A stretch of 64,000 nt of DNA from an uncultured Bacteroidales bacterium (GCA_934667275.1 CAKULK010000006.1:1-64000); one strand, 5' to 3'; counted from the first letter of the stretch, positions 17,111-25,930 are shown. Numbers and translations are program-made. The notes: generated from the sequence alone by a model not told the origin.

Positions 17111-20038
17111 TTATTGTCCTAGTTTTTGGAGAATATTCTCAGGCTTACTTGCAAAGGTGCAAGGATTTACATCCAAATCATATGTTCTGCTTCCGAATAC
17201 TGATTCCGGTGTGTTGCCATTTAATAAAGTTAGTGCTCTTGCATATAGTAAAGGCAAACGAAACTGCTGAGGCATACTGATTTGGACAGTATCTTCATCA
17301 TAATGAAGTATCTTGACATGTGCTTTATACATACCAATAAAATAGCCCCAATATTTATCAATCTCTACCATCCTACCTTCGTCTATGGAGATGGTTATTT
17401 CCTCTCTAGAGCCCGGAAAGAAAGTAACCACATCATCCTGAGAATCAAAAGAGGTCTTATCTATTTCGTAATTGGCAATGGCTTGTTTAGCGACTAATCT
17501 ATTAGGATATATTGTGCCAACTTTCTTGTAATCAATGGCGCGGAAACTCCTTACGCCAAATAAGTCTCGTTCAATTCCGCTAACTTGGTGAACTGCCATA
17601 TAATCTTCAACGGCTGGTAAAGCCTCTATCAAACTATTCGCATAGATATTATCCTGATATAGTAAATGACAACGTTCTGCCAAAGCCTGAAATACTGACC
17701 GATCTGCCGCATGGATATATATTGTTTGCGGCTGTAAATAGTCTGATGATTCAAGATACTCCACCTGATAACCCAAAGACTGTCGATGTTTCTCAATCTC
17801 TCTCACTAACGCAATAGTACGTCCCCCTGTTAAAAGACACTTAAAACTATTCTCAGCACATCTAATACGAACTATTTTTTTACCACCAATACCAGGAGTT
17901 ACTTCCCGAATATACTTCGGAGTCAACAAAATTAATGTTGGACGATTAGCCGTCAATCTTAATCCGCCTTCGGTATAGGCATAATTGATATAACCCATTC
18001 TAAAATAATCCGCCAAAGTGTTCCCGAGAGAATACTTGTCAGTCGAAAAACGTGAATCATTATCTCCGAAATCCGAAGATAGTCTATCACGAATCTCTTT
18101 TAGCCATGACATAGTAATAATCCACCGACTTGTCTGATATGAAGCGGATGTGATAGCGTAAAGCAGATAATCCATTTCTAAATATTGTCCTGCTTGAATT
18201 GGCTCAGGATTGGCTCTTTTCATTTGCGAAGCAAGCATAGACCAATTGACAAGGGGTTTTCCAATCACCCAACTCGGTAACTCAAGACCGTTAGACAACG
18301 CTGGTTCATTTAATTCGCCCCATTTATCAAGAGATATTTCCTTGAATTCAGTAGGCAACACAAAATCTACAAACTTGTATGTTTTGCTATGAGGTATTTG
18401 CTCTTCGTTGTGGAATAGCACAAATTCCTTCTGAATCTGGAAGATATTGGAGAATACTCTCAGAATCCATAAATTCTTATCGTGATCATAGGTAAGTTCT
18501 GTCGAATTACGATGCAGATTATGTACGGATACTGCGTATATCTTATCTTTGTATACGTCCACACCAGTAATCTCAAATTGTGCAGGTAACAATTTAGACA
18601 GATAAACTACACCGGAATCGTCTGCTATTTTTACTTCAAGGTTATTGATTGCTTTGCAACGGACTTCGCTTTTGAACCGCAAGTTTCTCTTATTGGGAAG
18701 TTCTTCTGTAGCATGTTCAATTCGATAAACAACATAGTAGCCACCTAATACATTTTCTTTGACCAACTCTGCGCTATTGGCAGTTAGCCATGTCGTAAAA
18801 TCATCTGTTGCATCATTCCGTATTAATACGAAATAGAACTCTCCTTTGATAAATTCATTTGTGGCAATATACTTATTCTTGTATTGACGTAACAAATAAT
18901 AATCCGTTACAATATGACGACCTCGTAAAGATTTGTCTGCCTTCTCATGGATGCTGTATGTATTCTGACGCGAAGCAAATATATTCCTTTCTTTTTCTTC
19001 ATTCAAGCAGAAAGGTCGGTTCGCGAATCCATCATTTTTAATATAAACAACTGGAAGTTGCTCTTTAGTAGCATCCTCCACAAACGACATATCGTCCATG
19101 TTATCCATATCAAAACAGCGCAATTGAAGCGCAAACGAGCACAGATTACGATGTGGTTCGTAATCCATTTGGAGAAGCAACGGATAGCTTGTATTTTCAG
19201 ACTCTACTCGTATCTTACCCGTGCTACGATCGCGTTCTTTGATACGTGTCGTGCCATCCCAACGGTCATACTCCTCTCTTAAAACGCTTGTGAGATAATC
19301 GTGGAACTCCGTTCCTGTAAGTTGCTTGAACTTGGATAATGATACTCCTGCGTAACTATAGTGATTTTGGAATGCAGACAATAAGCGGTCATCCTCAATA
19401 TTTGTTTTCGGGACAAGACCTGCCTTATCAAAGATAATGCAGAACTTTTGTAATTTGGATGGAGATAACAGACTCTGTTTCATCAAGGAACGTACATATT
19501 GATGATTCCCCTTGTCTGATTTTACATCATCTGCTTGGAATGGGATATTGTTATTGACAGCCCAGAGATTGATACCAGACCATATATTATCCAACTTTAT
19601 ACTAGCAAGAAGATTGAACGATTTTTTTACAGGGCTGATAATAAGTAGATGCTTGTGGAGGAAAGGAAGCAGATGCCCATAATAGTTATTACCGTGTAAC
19701 TCCAAATTGTCATTTTCACATATTGGCATCATTAACAATGCAACAATAGGCAGGAATGCTAAATAATCACGATTTGAATCTATGATATTCAGCAATTTTA
19801 ACTGCAAATCTTTAATAGTAGCATTTCCGGATGGTGTTAACCAGAATTGACGGACAAAGTCATTCTCTATATCTTCATCTGTACACTCTGCGGCATACTT
19901 TTTATATGTAATCTCTACGTTTTCTTCCTTTGCAAAATCAATCAGATCTTGCATCGTAATATGAAGCATCACACGAGAAGTTCCCTCTCCGCGGAAATAA
20001 TATTTGCTAATAAGTTTACTCCATGAGATATATTCCAT
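17111..20038 (-). CDS. Large defence-operon protein of unknown function (975 aa)
   Basis: I recognise no catalytic motif in this 975-aa protein. It starts MEYISWSKLISKYYFRGEG and has no signal peptide or membrane segment. The middle (about 250-560) is rich in beta-type alternation; a C-terminal third includes 'CLLTGGRTIALVREIEKHRQ' and 'YIHAADRSVFQALAERCHLL'. It is the second gene of the operon, 14 bp after the HNH gene and 12 bp before the giant helicase. By position it could correspond to DruF of type II Druantia or be a lineage-specific partner. Its size and tight spacing suggest it forms a complex with the helicase. Confidence 0.7.
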   Translation of the reverse strand: MEYISWSKLISKYYFRGEGTSRVMLHITMQDLIDFAKEENVEITYKKYAAECTDEDIENDFVRQFWLTPSGNATIKDLQLKLLNIIDSNRDYLAFLPIVALLMMPICENDNLELHGNNYYGHLLPFLHKHLLIISPVKKSFNLLASIKLDNIWSGINLWAVNNNIPFQADDVKSDKGNHQYVRSLMKQSLLSPSKLQKFCIIFDKAGLVPKTNIEDDRLLSAFQNHYSYAGVSLSKFKQLTGTEFHDYLTSVLREEYDRWDGTTRIKERDRSTGKIRVESENTSYPLLLQMDYEPHRNLCSFALQLRCFDMDNMDDMSFVEDATKEQLPVVYIKNDGFANRPFCLNEEKERNIFASRQNTYSIHEKADKSLRGRHIVTDYYLLRQYKNKYIATNEFIKGEFYFVLIRNDATDDFTTWLTANSAELVKENVLGGYYVVYRIEHATEELPNKRNLRFKSEVRCKAINNLEVKIADDSGVVYLSKLLPAQFEITGVDVYKDKIYAVSVHNLHRNSTELTYDHDKNLWILRVFSNIFQIQKEFVLFHNEEQIPHSKTYKFVDFVLPTEFKEISLDKWGELNEPALSNGLELPSWVIGKPLVNWSMLASQMKRANPEPIQAGQYLEMDYLLYAITSASYQTSRWIITMSWLKEIRDRLSSDFGDNDSRFSTDKYSLGNTLADYFRMGYINYAYTEGGLRLTANRPTLILLTPKYIREVTPGIGGKKIVRIRCAENSFKCLLTGGRTIALVREIEKHRQSLGYQVEYLESSDYLQPQTIYIHAADRSVFQALAERCHLLYQDNIYANSLIEALPAVEDYMAVHQVSGIERDLFGVRSFRAIDYKKVGTIYPNRLVAKQAIANYEIDKTSFDSQDDVVTFFPGSREEITISIDEGRMVEIDKYWGYFIGMYKAHVKILHYDEDTVQISMPQQFRLPLLYARALTLLNGNTPESVFGSRTYDLDVNPCTFASKPENILQKLGQ

Positions 20039-20052
20039 AGTTGTGTAGTGAT

Positions 20053-20829
20053 TTATACTCCTAAATATATTCTATCTCTGTGATATGCCAAGTAATCGCG
20101 GTTTGGGCGATGTTCTATGGGCATTATCAGTTTTTGTCCAGCAATACTGCCGAAATGTTTGTCAAAATACTCTTGTGTTTCGTATTCTAACAATGCAGAT
20201 GACAGACAGACCGTATAATCATTCGGCGAAATGGTTATTAATCCGCAGTCAAAAGCCTTGTCATATAAAACAGACAAACAGATGCCATTTTCGGGATTGA
20301 GTTTTTGCATAGGCGTGCTTTCCGCCCATGGGATGATATGGCTGGCAACCAATAAATTCGGAATGGTAATTCCTGTAAGGGCACAACGTTCTTCATAGTT
20401 GTACAGAATCATTGAACGGAAAACTGATTGATTGACTCTTTGTTTGATAACAGTCTCTTTTTCTTTTCCCTCTAATTCCTTGGAAGTAAGGTGCAATGTT
20501 TCCTCTATGGGACGATGCAACAGGTTGGCTTTTATGCGCTGTGCTTCCATAAACAATTTTTCTTTGTCATTGGCGAACTCATCCCATATAGGTTTGCAAA
20601 CTTTCATTCCTGCAATCATTCCTGTGCGTCCGGATCCCGTGATATACGGGTCGCAGGCAGCAAAATTGACAAGTCGTAATGCTGCCGAGTTTTCCGACCG
20701 ACCTATCAGGCGTGCCAGTTCTTTCACTTCCTTGGTACTATGATTAAGTCGTCCAAACGGAAGTTGGAAATATACACTGAGGGTCAAAATCAACTCCTCT
20801 CGCGTCCATCTGTTCTGCTGGGTGGTCAT
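20053..20829 (-). CDS. HNH endonuclease
   Basis: The 258-aa protein ends in an HNH_2-type domain: 'EERCALTGITIPNLLVASHI' (cysteine 149, histidine 164), 'LNPENGICLSVLYDKAFDCG' (asparagine 181 region) and 'HRDRIYLGV' at the end. The N-terminal 130 residues contain a helix-turn-helix-like stretch ('ELARLIGRSENSAALRLVNF') that may bind DNA. HNH_2 proteins of this build often act as methylation-sensitive or modification-linked nucleases. It is the first gene of the operon and is preceded by a plausible promoter at 20868-20899. Combined with the cytosine methyltransferase at the operon's end, it could give a restriction-modification component to a Druantia-like set. Confidence 0.82.
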   Translation of the reverse strand: MTTQQNRWTREELILTLSVYFQLPFGRLNHSTKEVKELARLIGRSENSAALRLVNFAACDPYITGSGRTGMIAGMKVCKPIWDEFANDKEKLFMEAQRIKANLLHRPIEETLHLTSKELEGKEKETVIKQRVNQSVFRSMILYNYEERCALTGITIPNLLVASHIIPWAESTPMQKLNPENGICLSVLYDKAFDCGLITISPNDYTVCLSSALLEYETQEYFDKHFGSIAGQKLIMPIEHRPNRDYLAYHRDRIYLGV

Positions 20830-20867
20830 ATCATAAGTACATTATCTGCATTATACAAATTAGGGCG

Positions 20868-20899
20868 TAAAGATACGAAAAGTAATTGACGTGTGCAAA
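20868..20899 (-). promoter_or_regulatory. Putative promoter of the defence operon
   Basis: TATCTTTA (20868-20875, one base off TAnnTTTG) and TTTGC (20895-20899) are about 20 bp apart on the minus strand. They lie 39 bases before the HNH start and upstream of five closely packed genes. Confidence 0.5.
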
Positions 20900-20930
20900 T
20901 GGATTTTTATTTTTGCCTTTGTGAAGATGA

Positions 20931-20957
20931 GTCTAATGGGGCAAATAGGACGAATGA
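20931..20957. repeat. Three 9-bp tandem units
   Basis: GTCTAATGG, GGCAAATAG, GACGAATGA. Same family as the arrays at 25887-25930 and 36742-36831. Confidence 0.5.
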
Positions 20958-21240
20958 GAGACTCCGCTAATTGCCGTATAATTGGTCATTAATGCATAGC
21001 GAGATTAGATTCCACTAATATCCATGCAGTGCCATTGAAATACGGAGAAACATATAATTAACCACGAATTAGCCATTAATTGCATTATTGGGTACAATTC
21101 TCCGTTAATTGCCGTTAATGAACCGTTAATGCATAGTGAGACCAAGGCTCCATTAATGCCCGTTAAAGAGCCATTAAAACACTGATAAACATATAATTAT
21201 CCACGAATTAATCATTAATTTCGTGGTATATAGTCTGTTA
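20958..21240. repeat. AT-rich repeat block left of the Fic gene
   Basis: No coding frame. The block has 11-bp units of the type CCGTTAATTG / CCGTTAATGAA / CCGTTAATGCA at about 21110-21141. A stretch at 21050-21146 ('CCACGAATTAGCCATTAATT', 'TTATTGGGTA', 'CGTTAATGCATAGTGAGAC') recurs right of the Fic gene at about 22500-22593. The sequence CTCCGCTAATTGCCGTATAA also occurs on both sides (about 20962 and 22618). Confidence 0.6.
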
Positions 21241-21266
21241 TATTCGGTCAAAAAAACTTAGCGTTG

Positions 21267-22367
21267 CTATGGCAATAGTTCGTAATTGGTGCTTCGTCCG
21301 CCTTCGGCGGTCTTGCGGAGTACGCCTTTGGCTATCAAATCCTGTATGTCACGCAAAGCGGTGTCCTGTGAGCAATGGTTGATTTTTGCCCACTTCTGCG
21401 TATTGAGTTTACCCGTGAAGCCGTCCCAAAGCATATTCAGCACTTTGCGTTGCCGCTCGCTGAACGGTGTACCTTCAAGGCGTTGCCAGAAGGCGGTTTT
21501 CTCCAATGTGCGGTCCGTAGTGCGGATAGCCTCTTCCAATGATGCATTAAGGGCAGTGAGAAACCAACGTATCCATTCGGTCACGTTGCTGTCGCCATGT
21601 TGCGTGTACTCCAACACCTCGTAATACTCTTTCCAGCGGCGGAAAATCTCGGCGGACAGGCTGTAGTAGCGTTGTGCCGACCGGTCCGCCCGCGCGAGCA
21701 TCATCTCTGTAATAATGCGGGTGATGCGCCCGTTGCCATCGTCAAACGGATGAATGGTGACAAACCACAAATGCGCCAATGCCGCACGGATGAGTGCATC
21801 GGTGCCGTCGTCCGTGTTCAGCCATTGCAGAAAGGTCTCCATCATCTGCGGCACATCGCTGCTCGGTGGTGCCTGGTAGTGTACCGTCCGATGCCCCATA
21901 GGTCCCGATACCACTTGCATGGGTTCGTCGCCCACGCGCCAAGAGCCGATGGTGAGTTTATAGCCGTTGCTGTAGCCCGTAGGAAACAGGGCGGCATGCC
22001 AGCCAAAGAGTTGCTCCGCCGTGAGCGGCTGCCAGTAGTTCTGCGTCGCTTGCAACATGACATGGACTATCCCCTCCGTGTAGTGGTCGGGCGTGTGGTC
22101 GATATCCAAGTCCACGCCGAGATGATGCGCGATGGACGAGCGGACACTGTCGCGATTGAGGTCAACCCCCTCGATACGCGATGAAGTGACAATCTCCTCT
22201 GTGAGAGAATCCATCTGTCTCTGCACGCCTTCCATACCGAGCATACTCATTCGCCCCAGCAGTTGCCCCTGCCGATAGCGCACTTCGCCCAGCAAGCCCA
22301 TGAGGCTGTTGCCGTCCCATGAAAACGCCGTCCAATTATCGTGCTGCCAAAGATAGATTGCTCTCAT
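21267..22367 (-). CDS. Fic-domain protein with N-terminal DUF4172
   Basis: This 366-aa protein begins MRAIYLWQHDNWTAFSWDGN, a DUF4172 opening. The inhibitory helix motif 'TSSRIEG' ([S/T]xxxE[G/N]) is at about 61-67 and the catalytic Fic loop 'HPFDDGNGR' at about 206-214. A winged-helix end follows ('KINHCSQDTALRDIQDLIAK'). Fic enzymes usually AMPylate a target protein; the inhibitory glutamate within the same chain makes this a self-regulated class III-like Fic. The start at 22367 is preferred over an upstream frame start because an AGGAG-like site (GGAG) and a promoter (22392-22422) fit it. It stands alone between AT-rich repeat blocks. Confidence 0.85.
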   Translation of the reverse strand: MRAIYLWQHDNWTAFSWDGNSLMGLLGEVRYRQGQLLGRMSMLGMEGVQRQMDSLTEEIVTSSRIEGVDLNRDSVRSSIAHHLGVDLDIDHTPDHYTEGIVHVMLQATQNYWQPLTAEQLFGWHAALFPTGYSNGYKLTIGSWRVGDEPMQVVSGPMGHRTVHYQAPPSSDVPQMMETFLQWLNTDDGTDALIRAALAHLWFVTIHPFDDGNGRITRIITEMMLARADRSAQRYYSLSAEIFRRWKEYYEVLEYTQHGDSNVTEWIRWFLTALNASLEEAIRTTDRTLEKTAFWQRLEGTPFSERQRKVLNMLWDGFTGKLNTQKWAKINHCSQDTALRDIQDLIAKGVLRKTAEGGRSTNYELLP

Positions 22368-22391
22368 CGTCGTGCTCCGTAAAATCTGCGA

Positions 22392-22422
22392 CAAAGGTAC
22401 AAAGGATTTGACAGATATGCAA
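22392..22422 (-). promoter_or_regulatory. Promoter of the Fic gene
   Basis: TTGC (22419-22422) and TACCTTTG (22392-22399) are 19 bp apart on the minus strand. Transcription would begin near 22385, which excludes the longer frame start at 22394. Confidence 0.65.
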
Positions 22423-22496
22423 CTTTTGCGGCGAAAAAACGCCGTATTCTACGCAAATATGCGGCGAATAGATGGCTATTCTCCGATAATAACATT

Positions 22497-22660
22497 GAGG
22501 AACATGTAATTATCCACGAATTGACCATGAATTCGTTATTGGGTATAGGGTTCCGTTAATTACCGTGAATGAACCGTTAATGCATAGCGAGACATGTCCA
22601 TTAAAATGCCATTTGACCTCCGCTAATTGCCGTATAATTGACCGTTAATTTCGATACTGT
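22497..22660. repeat. AT-rich repeat block right of the Fic gene
   Basis: This block is a direct, diverged copy of the one at 20958-21240 (shared 'ATTATCCACGAATT', 'TTATTGGGTA', 'GAACCGTTAATGCATAGCGA'). No gene is seen between 22423 and 22821. A C/G-rich hairpin at about 22727-22759 (CCCCCCGCAACC ... GGTTGCGGGGGG) may terminate transcription of the esterase gene. Confidence 0.55.
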
Positions 22661-22726
22661 CGTACATGTGCTACCCCGTACATGTGCTACCCATTGAGGA
22701 GACGTGTCAAAACAAAATACATAATA

Positions 22727-22759
22727 TTCCCCCCGCAACCGAAACGGGTTGCGGGGGGA
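22727..22759 (-). terminator. Strong G/C hairpin downstream of the esterase gene
   Basis: CCCCCCGCAACC, loop GAAACG-like, GGTTGCGGGGGG form a near-perfect 12-bp stem. On the minus strand the stem is followed by AATATTATG rather than a long T run, so termination efficiency is uncertain. Confidence 0.5.
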
Positions 22760-22821
22760 TTGGTTGTCGTTATCTTCTGTTGTTTATCTGCTTTGTTAAT
22801 CTTTTGTGTTTATCCGCGCTG

Positions 22822-24042
22822 TCAATCTTCTGCGTTCATCCAGTCGGTCAGGATATAACGGTAGGTCCGGCGCTCGGTGTTGTTGATTTCGAGATTGCCG
22901 CCATACAGGGAATTTCCAAAGACTGCATCGTATTTCCAATTCCCCAGCGTAAACTTGAACAACGCCGGCAAGTGCAAATCAACATCTATGGCACGGACGG
23001 AATCATTGACATGCGCCAACTTGATTAAGCCCGGATTCCACATACCCAAAGACGCCTGATTGCCGGTGATGTACACCTCCTGTTTGGCATCCTTGACCAC
23101 AATCTCGATATGCTTGCGGTAGGTCTGCTTGGAAAGTGCGGTGGTGTCGCCCGCAGCCAATGATTTGACAGCGTCCAAGTAGTCAAAATAGCCTTGATAG
23201 GCATCGTTAAGCGCCGAGGGGTAGGAGGTGAGGTGGTCGTAGTCCGGATAGGATTTCCTCTGCCATACGACATTGGCGGGCAGTTGGCGGGCGTCAAGAT
23301 ACCGGTAAACCATCTCCCGTGCCGGTTTCCATGCCTCCCACCGAGGAGACTGCCGCTCTTCTCCCGCATCGCTGAAAAAGAGATAGCATAGCCTGTTTTC
23401 GTCAAATTTGTAATTGCAGAACTGCTTGGCAAGCAGCAACTTGTCCTCGCCGAAGGTCAGATTGGGCGAAAGGAAGAAATAGTCCGTAAACGGATTGCCG
23501 TTCATGAGACATTGCAGCATAAAAGACGCCCCCAACGAATGTCCGATACCCAGACTGCGCTCCGTAGTCCGGTAATGGCTGCGGATATAGGGCATCAGTT
23601 CGTATCGGACAAAGTTCATCAAATCCCCGGAATGTCCTCCACGCCCGTAGTGACTCCGGATGGTCGCGCTGTCATTGGGCAGAAAATCATCCTGGCGGCT
23701 GTACCACATCATCTGCGGGCTGCATATACCCACTACAATGAACCATTTGGACTGGTTCTGGAACGAAGGCATTGCGGCAGCCATGAAAAACTGCTCCATG
23801 GTCTGCGCGTCCGTAGTATAGACCACATCAAAGTCGGTGGCATCGAAATAACGGTAGAGCGGAGGCAGATAGACAAACACTTTCCGCTTGAAATCAAAGT
23901 ACTCGGACTCCAGCATGAGGGTGTCAATGTGCCCCGTGATGTAGATGTCCTGTCCCGCAACCTTTTGGTCGCTGGTATTTGCAAAGGCTCTGCCCGGGCA
24001 GAGCAGGAGAGCGATTGAGAAGAAAAATACAAGTCGTTTCAT
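22822..24042 (-). CDS. Secreted alpha/beta-hydrolase (putative esterase) with C-terminal CBM20-like domain
   Basis: This 406-aa protein has a signal peptide (MKRLVFFFSIALLLCPGRAF). An esterase-D/PHB-type hydrolase domain follows: 'YLPPLYRYF', then the nucleophile elbow 'GHSLGASF', with a late histidine in 'DYDHLTSYP'. The last 100 residues ('EVYITGNQASLGMWNPGLIK') resemble a starch-binding CBM20/AMPK-type fold. It probably acts in the periplasm or outside the cell on an ester; the substrate is unknown. The frame opens 16 codons earlier, but the promoter at 24060 and the signal peptide favour 24042. The downstream hairpin at 22727 may end the transcript. Confidence 0.75.
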   Translation of the reverse strand: MKRLVFFFSIALLLCPGRAFANTSDQKVAGQDIYITGHIDTLMLESEYFDFKRKVFVYLPPLYRYFDATDFDVVYTTDAQTMEQFFMAAAMPSFQNQSKWFIVVGICSPQMMWYSRQDDFLPNDSATIRSHYGRGGHSGDLMNFVRYELMPYIRSHYRTTERSLGIGHSLGASFMLQCLMNGNPFTDYFFLSPNLTFGEDKLLLAKQFCNYKFDENRLCYLFFSDAGEERQSPRWEAWKPAREMVYRYLDARQLPANVVWQRKSYPDYDHLTSYPSALNDAYQGYFDYLDAVKSLAAGDTTALSKQTYRKHIEIVVKDAKQEVYITGNQASLGMWNPGLIKLAHVNDSVRAIDVDLHLPALFKFTLGNWKYDAVFGNSLYGGNLEINNTERRTYRYILTDWMNAED

Positions 24043-24059
24043 ATCACAATAATTTGGTG

Positions 24060-24091
24060 CAAAGTTAAGGATTTTAGTCGATGTGTGCAAA
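24060..24091 (-). promoter_or_regulatory. Promoter of the esterase gene
   Basis: TTTGC (24087-24091) and TAACTTTG (24060-24067) are 19 bp apart on the minus strand; the leader to the start at 24042 is about 12 bases. Confidence 0.65.
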
Positions 24092-24168
24092 ATAGTATTA
24101 GGATTTTGTAAGGCGGATGATAATATCCTTTGCTATAGATGTGGCACGTCATGTATAGGGAATGTCGT

Positions 24169-24260
24169 GCTGAATTATGTAATAAAAATACGTCAAGTTG
24201 CGTAATAGATACGCGCCGAATTGTGCAGTTAAGATGCGCCAAATTATGTAATTGCCATGC
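24169..24260. repeat. Four degenerate 23-bp tandem units
   Basis: Units begin GCTGAATTATGTAAT, GTCAAGTTGCGTAAT, GCCGAATTGTGCAGT and GCCAAATTATGTAAT, and end in a TAC/TGC triplet. They lie upstream of the esterase promoter and next to the broken rhuM gene. 23 bp is about two helical turns. Confidence 0.6.
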
Positions 24261-24308
24261 ATAAAAGTGCGCAGGTAAATAGGGTGTGTGGTTAAAGCCG
24301 TTGGGGCA

Positions 24309-24736
24309 TTATTGCAATCGGTGTTTCACCTGCTCTTCTATGGCGCGAAGTTCTGCGGCATCTTCCCTGTCGGCTTCAAGTGCATCGAAAGCCCTGCGGC
24401 GTTGGTCAAAATCGGTATATATACTCTCCACCTGCTTTTCCATTTCTGCGGTGGTGATATATCAAGCGAGTAGAACGTTACCTCGTATCGCTTGCCGTCA
24501 GAGGCAGTTGTTAAGTAATCCTTAATAACTGAATTTGTATCTAACTCGCTTTCTTTTAGTATATTATTGATGTGTATATTGATATTCGGCACCGAGGTGG
24601 CAAAAAGTTCCGCCATCTGTTTCTGGTTCATCCACACCTGTCCGTCTTTAGCATACAAGACCACACTCGATTTGCCATCGTCGGTGTGGTAGATGATGAT
24701 GCTGTTTTGAGGGGTGATGCTCTCTGTCTTGTCCAT
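24309..24736 (-). pseudogene. rhuM: Broken rhuM gene (internal deletion and frameshift)
   Basis: The first 93 codons are a normal RhuM N-terminus ('SSVVLYAKDGQVWMNQKQMA', 'TASDGKRYEVTFYSLD'). Then about 190 codons are missing, and the frame runs into a sequence that, in another frame, encodes the RhuM end ('ITTAEMEKQVESIY' and, after a further one-base slip, 'TDFDQRRRAFDALEADRE...VKHRLQ'). The open frame therefore ends in a false tail (ORF stop at 24338). The remnant C-terminus stops at 24309. It is a decayed relative of the intact gene next to it, but of a different RhuM subtype at the C-terminus. Confidence 0.8.
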
Positions 24737-24796
24737 AGTATTTTATTTCGTTTGTGGCGAAGTCTCCCTGTTTACATTCTCTATTTACATATATCG

Positions 24797-25807
24797 TTAT
24801 TGCCTGTTTGCATTCTTCGCTACGGCATTCAAGGCACGAATGGTCTCCATGTAGTCTTCTTCGGCAGGAGAGAGGGTGCGTTGCTTGTATTTCTTGTACT
24901 CGCTTTCGGCGTACTCCTTTGCCGCCTCAAAAGAGATTTTGCCTTTACCCTCCAATACAGGACGGTCGTTGGCACGTATCAGGTTATCCAACAAATCAAG
25001 GTAGTCTTTCATAAACATACGCTTGTGGAGTTTCGCCTGCATCTCCGCGAAATCAAAGAATCCGGATACAAGGCTCTTCATAGCGTCCAACTCTTCGGGT
25101 TCCATGTAGTTCTTTGCCACCGACACCTCGGCTTTGACGGGTTGGCGACCTTTGAACGTGCGCAAGCCCATAAACGGCTCGTCGGCATTGGCACGCTCTC
25201 GAATCAGTTCACCAGCCGTATGCTCGTGAATGGCGAAATGGAACTTGTTCTGATAGGCGGCAAAGAACCGTTTGCTCTCTTCGGCGGTCTTATCGTAGTC
25301 GAAACTGGTGGCATAGAGGTCGAGTACCTGACGGTAGATAAGTCGTTCGTCAGAACGAATGTCGCGTATTCGGTCTAACAACTCACGCCAATAGTTGCCG
25401 CCTGCATTGCCTTTGAGCCGCTCATCATCAATGGTAAAGCCCTTGACGATGTACTCATGTATACGCTTCGTCGCCCATTGACGAAACTGCACGCCTTGGA
25501 TAGAATTGACACGATAGCCCACGGAGATAATCATATCAAGGTTATAATAGGCTACATTGTACACTTTGCCGTCGGAGGCAGTTGTTGCAAAAAATGCAAC
25601 AACTGATTTTTCCGACAACTCTCCTGTCTCAAAGACATTCTTTATATGCCTACTAATAACAGACTTATCCCGTTGAAACAAACCTGCCATTTGGTCTGCT
25701 GTCAGCCATACGGTCTCGCCTTGCAGCAAGACATCTATCTTAGCTATGCCGTCGGTCGATTGGTATATCACCACTTCGCCGTGGTTTTGGTTGTCTATCT
25801 CATTCAT
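24797..25807 (-). CDS. rhuM: RhuM family protein
   Basis: This 336-aa protein has the conserved RhuM landmarks: 'KIDVLLQGETVWLTADQMAG', 'LFQRDKSVISRHIKNVFETG', 'MIISVGYRVNSIQGVQFRQW' and 'RDIRSDERLIYRQVLDLYAT'. The N-terminal third looks like a DNA-binding domain, as in phage antirepressor-like proteins. The name comes from a Salmonella virulence gene, but the biochemical role is unknown. These genes are frequent in bacterial accessory islands beside restriction systems. Its promoter lies at 25853-25884. Confidence 0.85.
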   Translation of the reverse strand: MNEIDNQNHGEVVIYQSTDGIAKIDVLLQGETVWLTADQMAGLFQRDKSVISRHIKNVFETGELSEKSVVAFFATTASDGKVYNVAYYNLDMIISVGYRVNSIQGVQFRQWATKRIHEYIVKGFTIDDERLKGNAGGNYWRELLDRIRDIRSDERLIYRQVLDLYATSFDYDKTAEESKRFFAAYQNKFHFAIHEHTAGELIRERANADEPFMGLRTFKGRQPVKAEVSVAKNYMEPEELDAMKSLVSGFFDFAEMQAKLHKRMFMKDYLDLLDNLIRANDRPVLEGKGKISFEAAKEYAESEYKKYKQRTLSPAEEDYMETIRALNAVAKNANRQ

Positions 25808-25852
25808 AATACTTATCTATCATCTATGTGCTTAGCCACTAACTTTTTGCTG

Positions 25853-25884
25853 CAAAGATAAGGATTTATTTGCAAATGTGCAAA
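25853..25884 (-). promoter_or_regulatory. Promoter of rhuM
   Basis: TATCTTTG (25853-25860) with TTTGC (25880-25884) 19 bp upstream on the minus strand; start codon at 25807. Confidence 0.6.
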
Positions 25885-25886
25885 TA

Positions 25887-25930
25887 CACCAAATGAGGCA
25901 GATATGCCGAATACGTCCAATAAGGCAGCC
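25887..25930. repeat. Five 9-bp tandem units
   Basis: CACCAAATG, AGGCAGATA, TGCCGAATA, CGTCCAATA, AGGCAGCC(A). Same family as 36742-36831; here the array directly abuts a tolC fragment, as the longer array lies close to the intact tolC. Confidence 0.55.

Noticed and set aside
20958..22660. Repeats around the Fic gene as a CRISPR array
   Set aside because: Units are short, degenerate and AT-rich without regular unique spacers, and there are no cas genes apart from a Cas4-like fold that belongs to the helicase operon.
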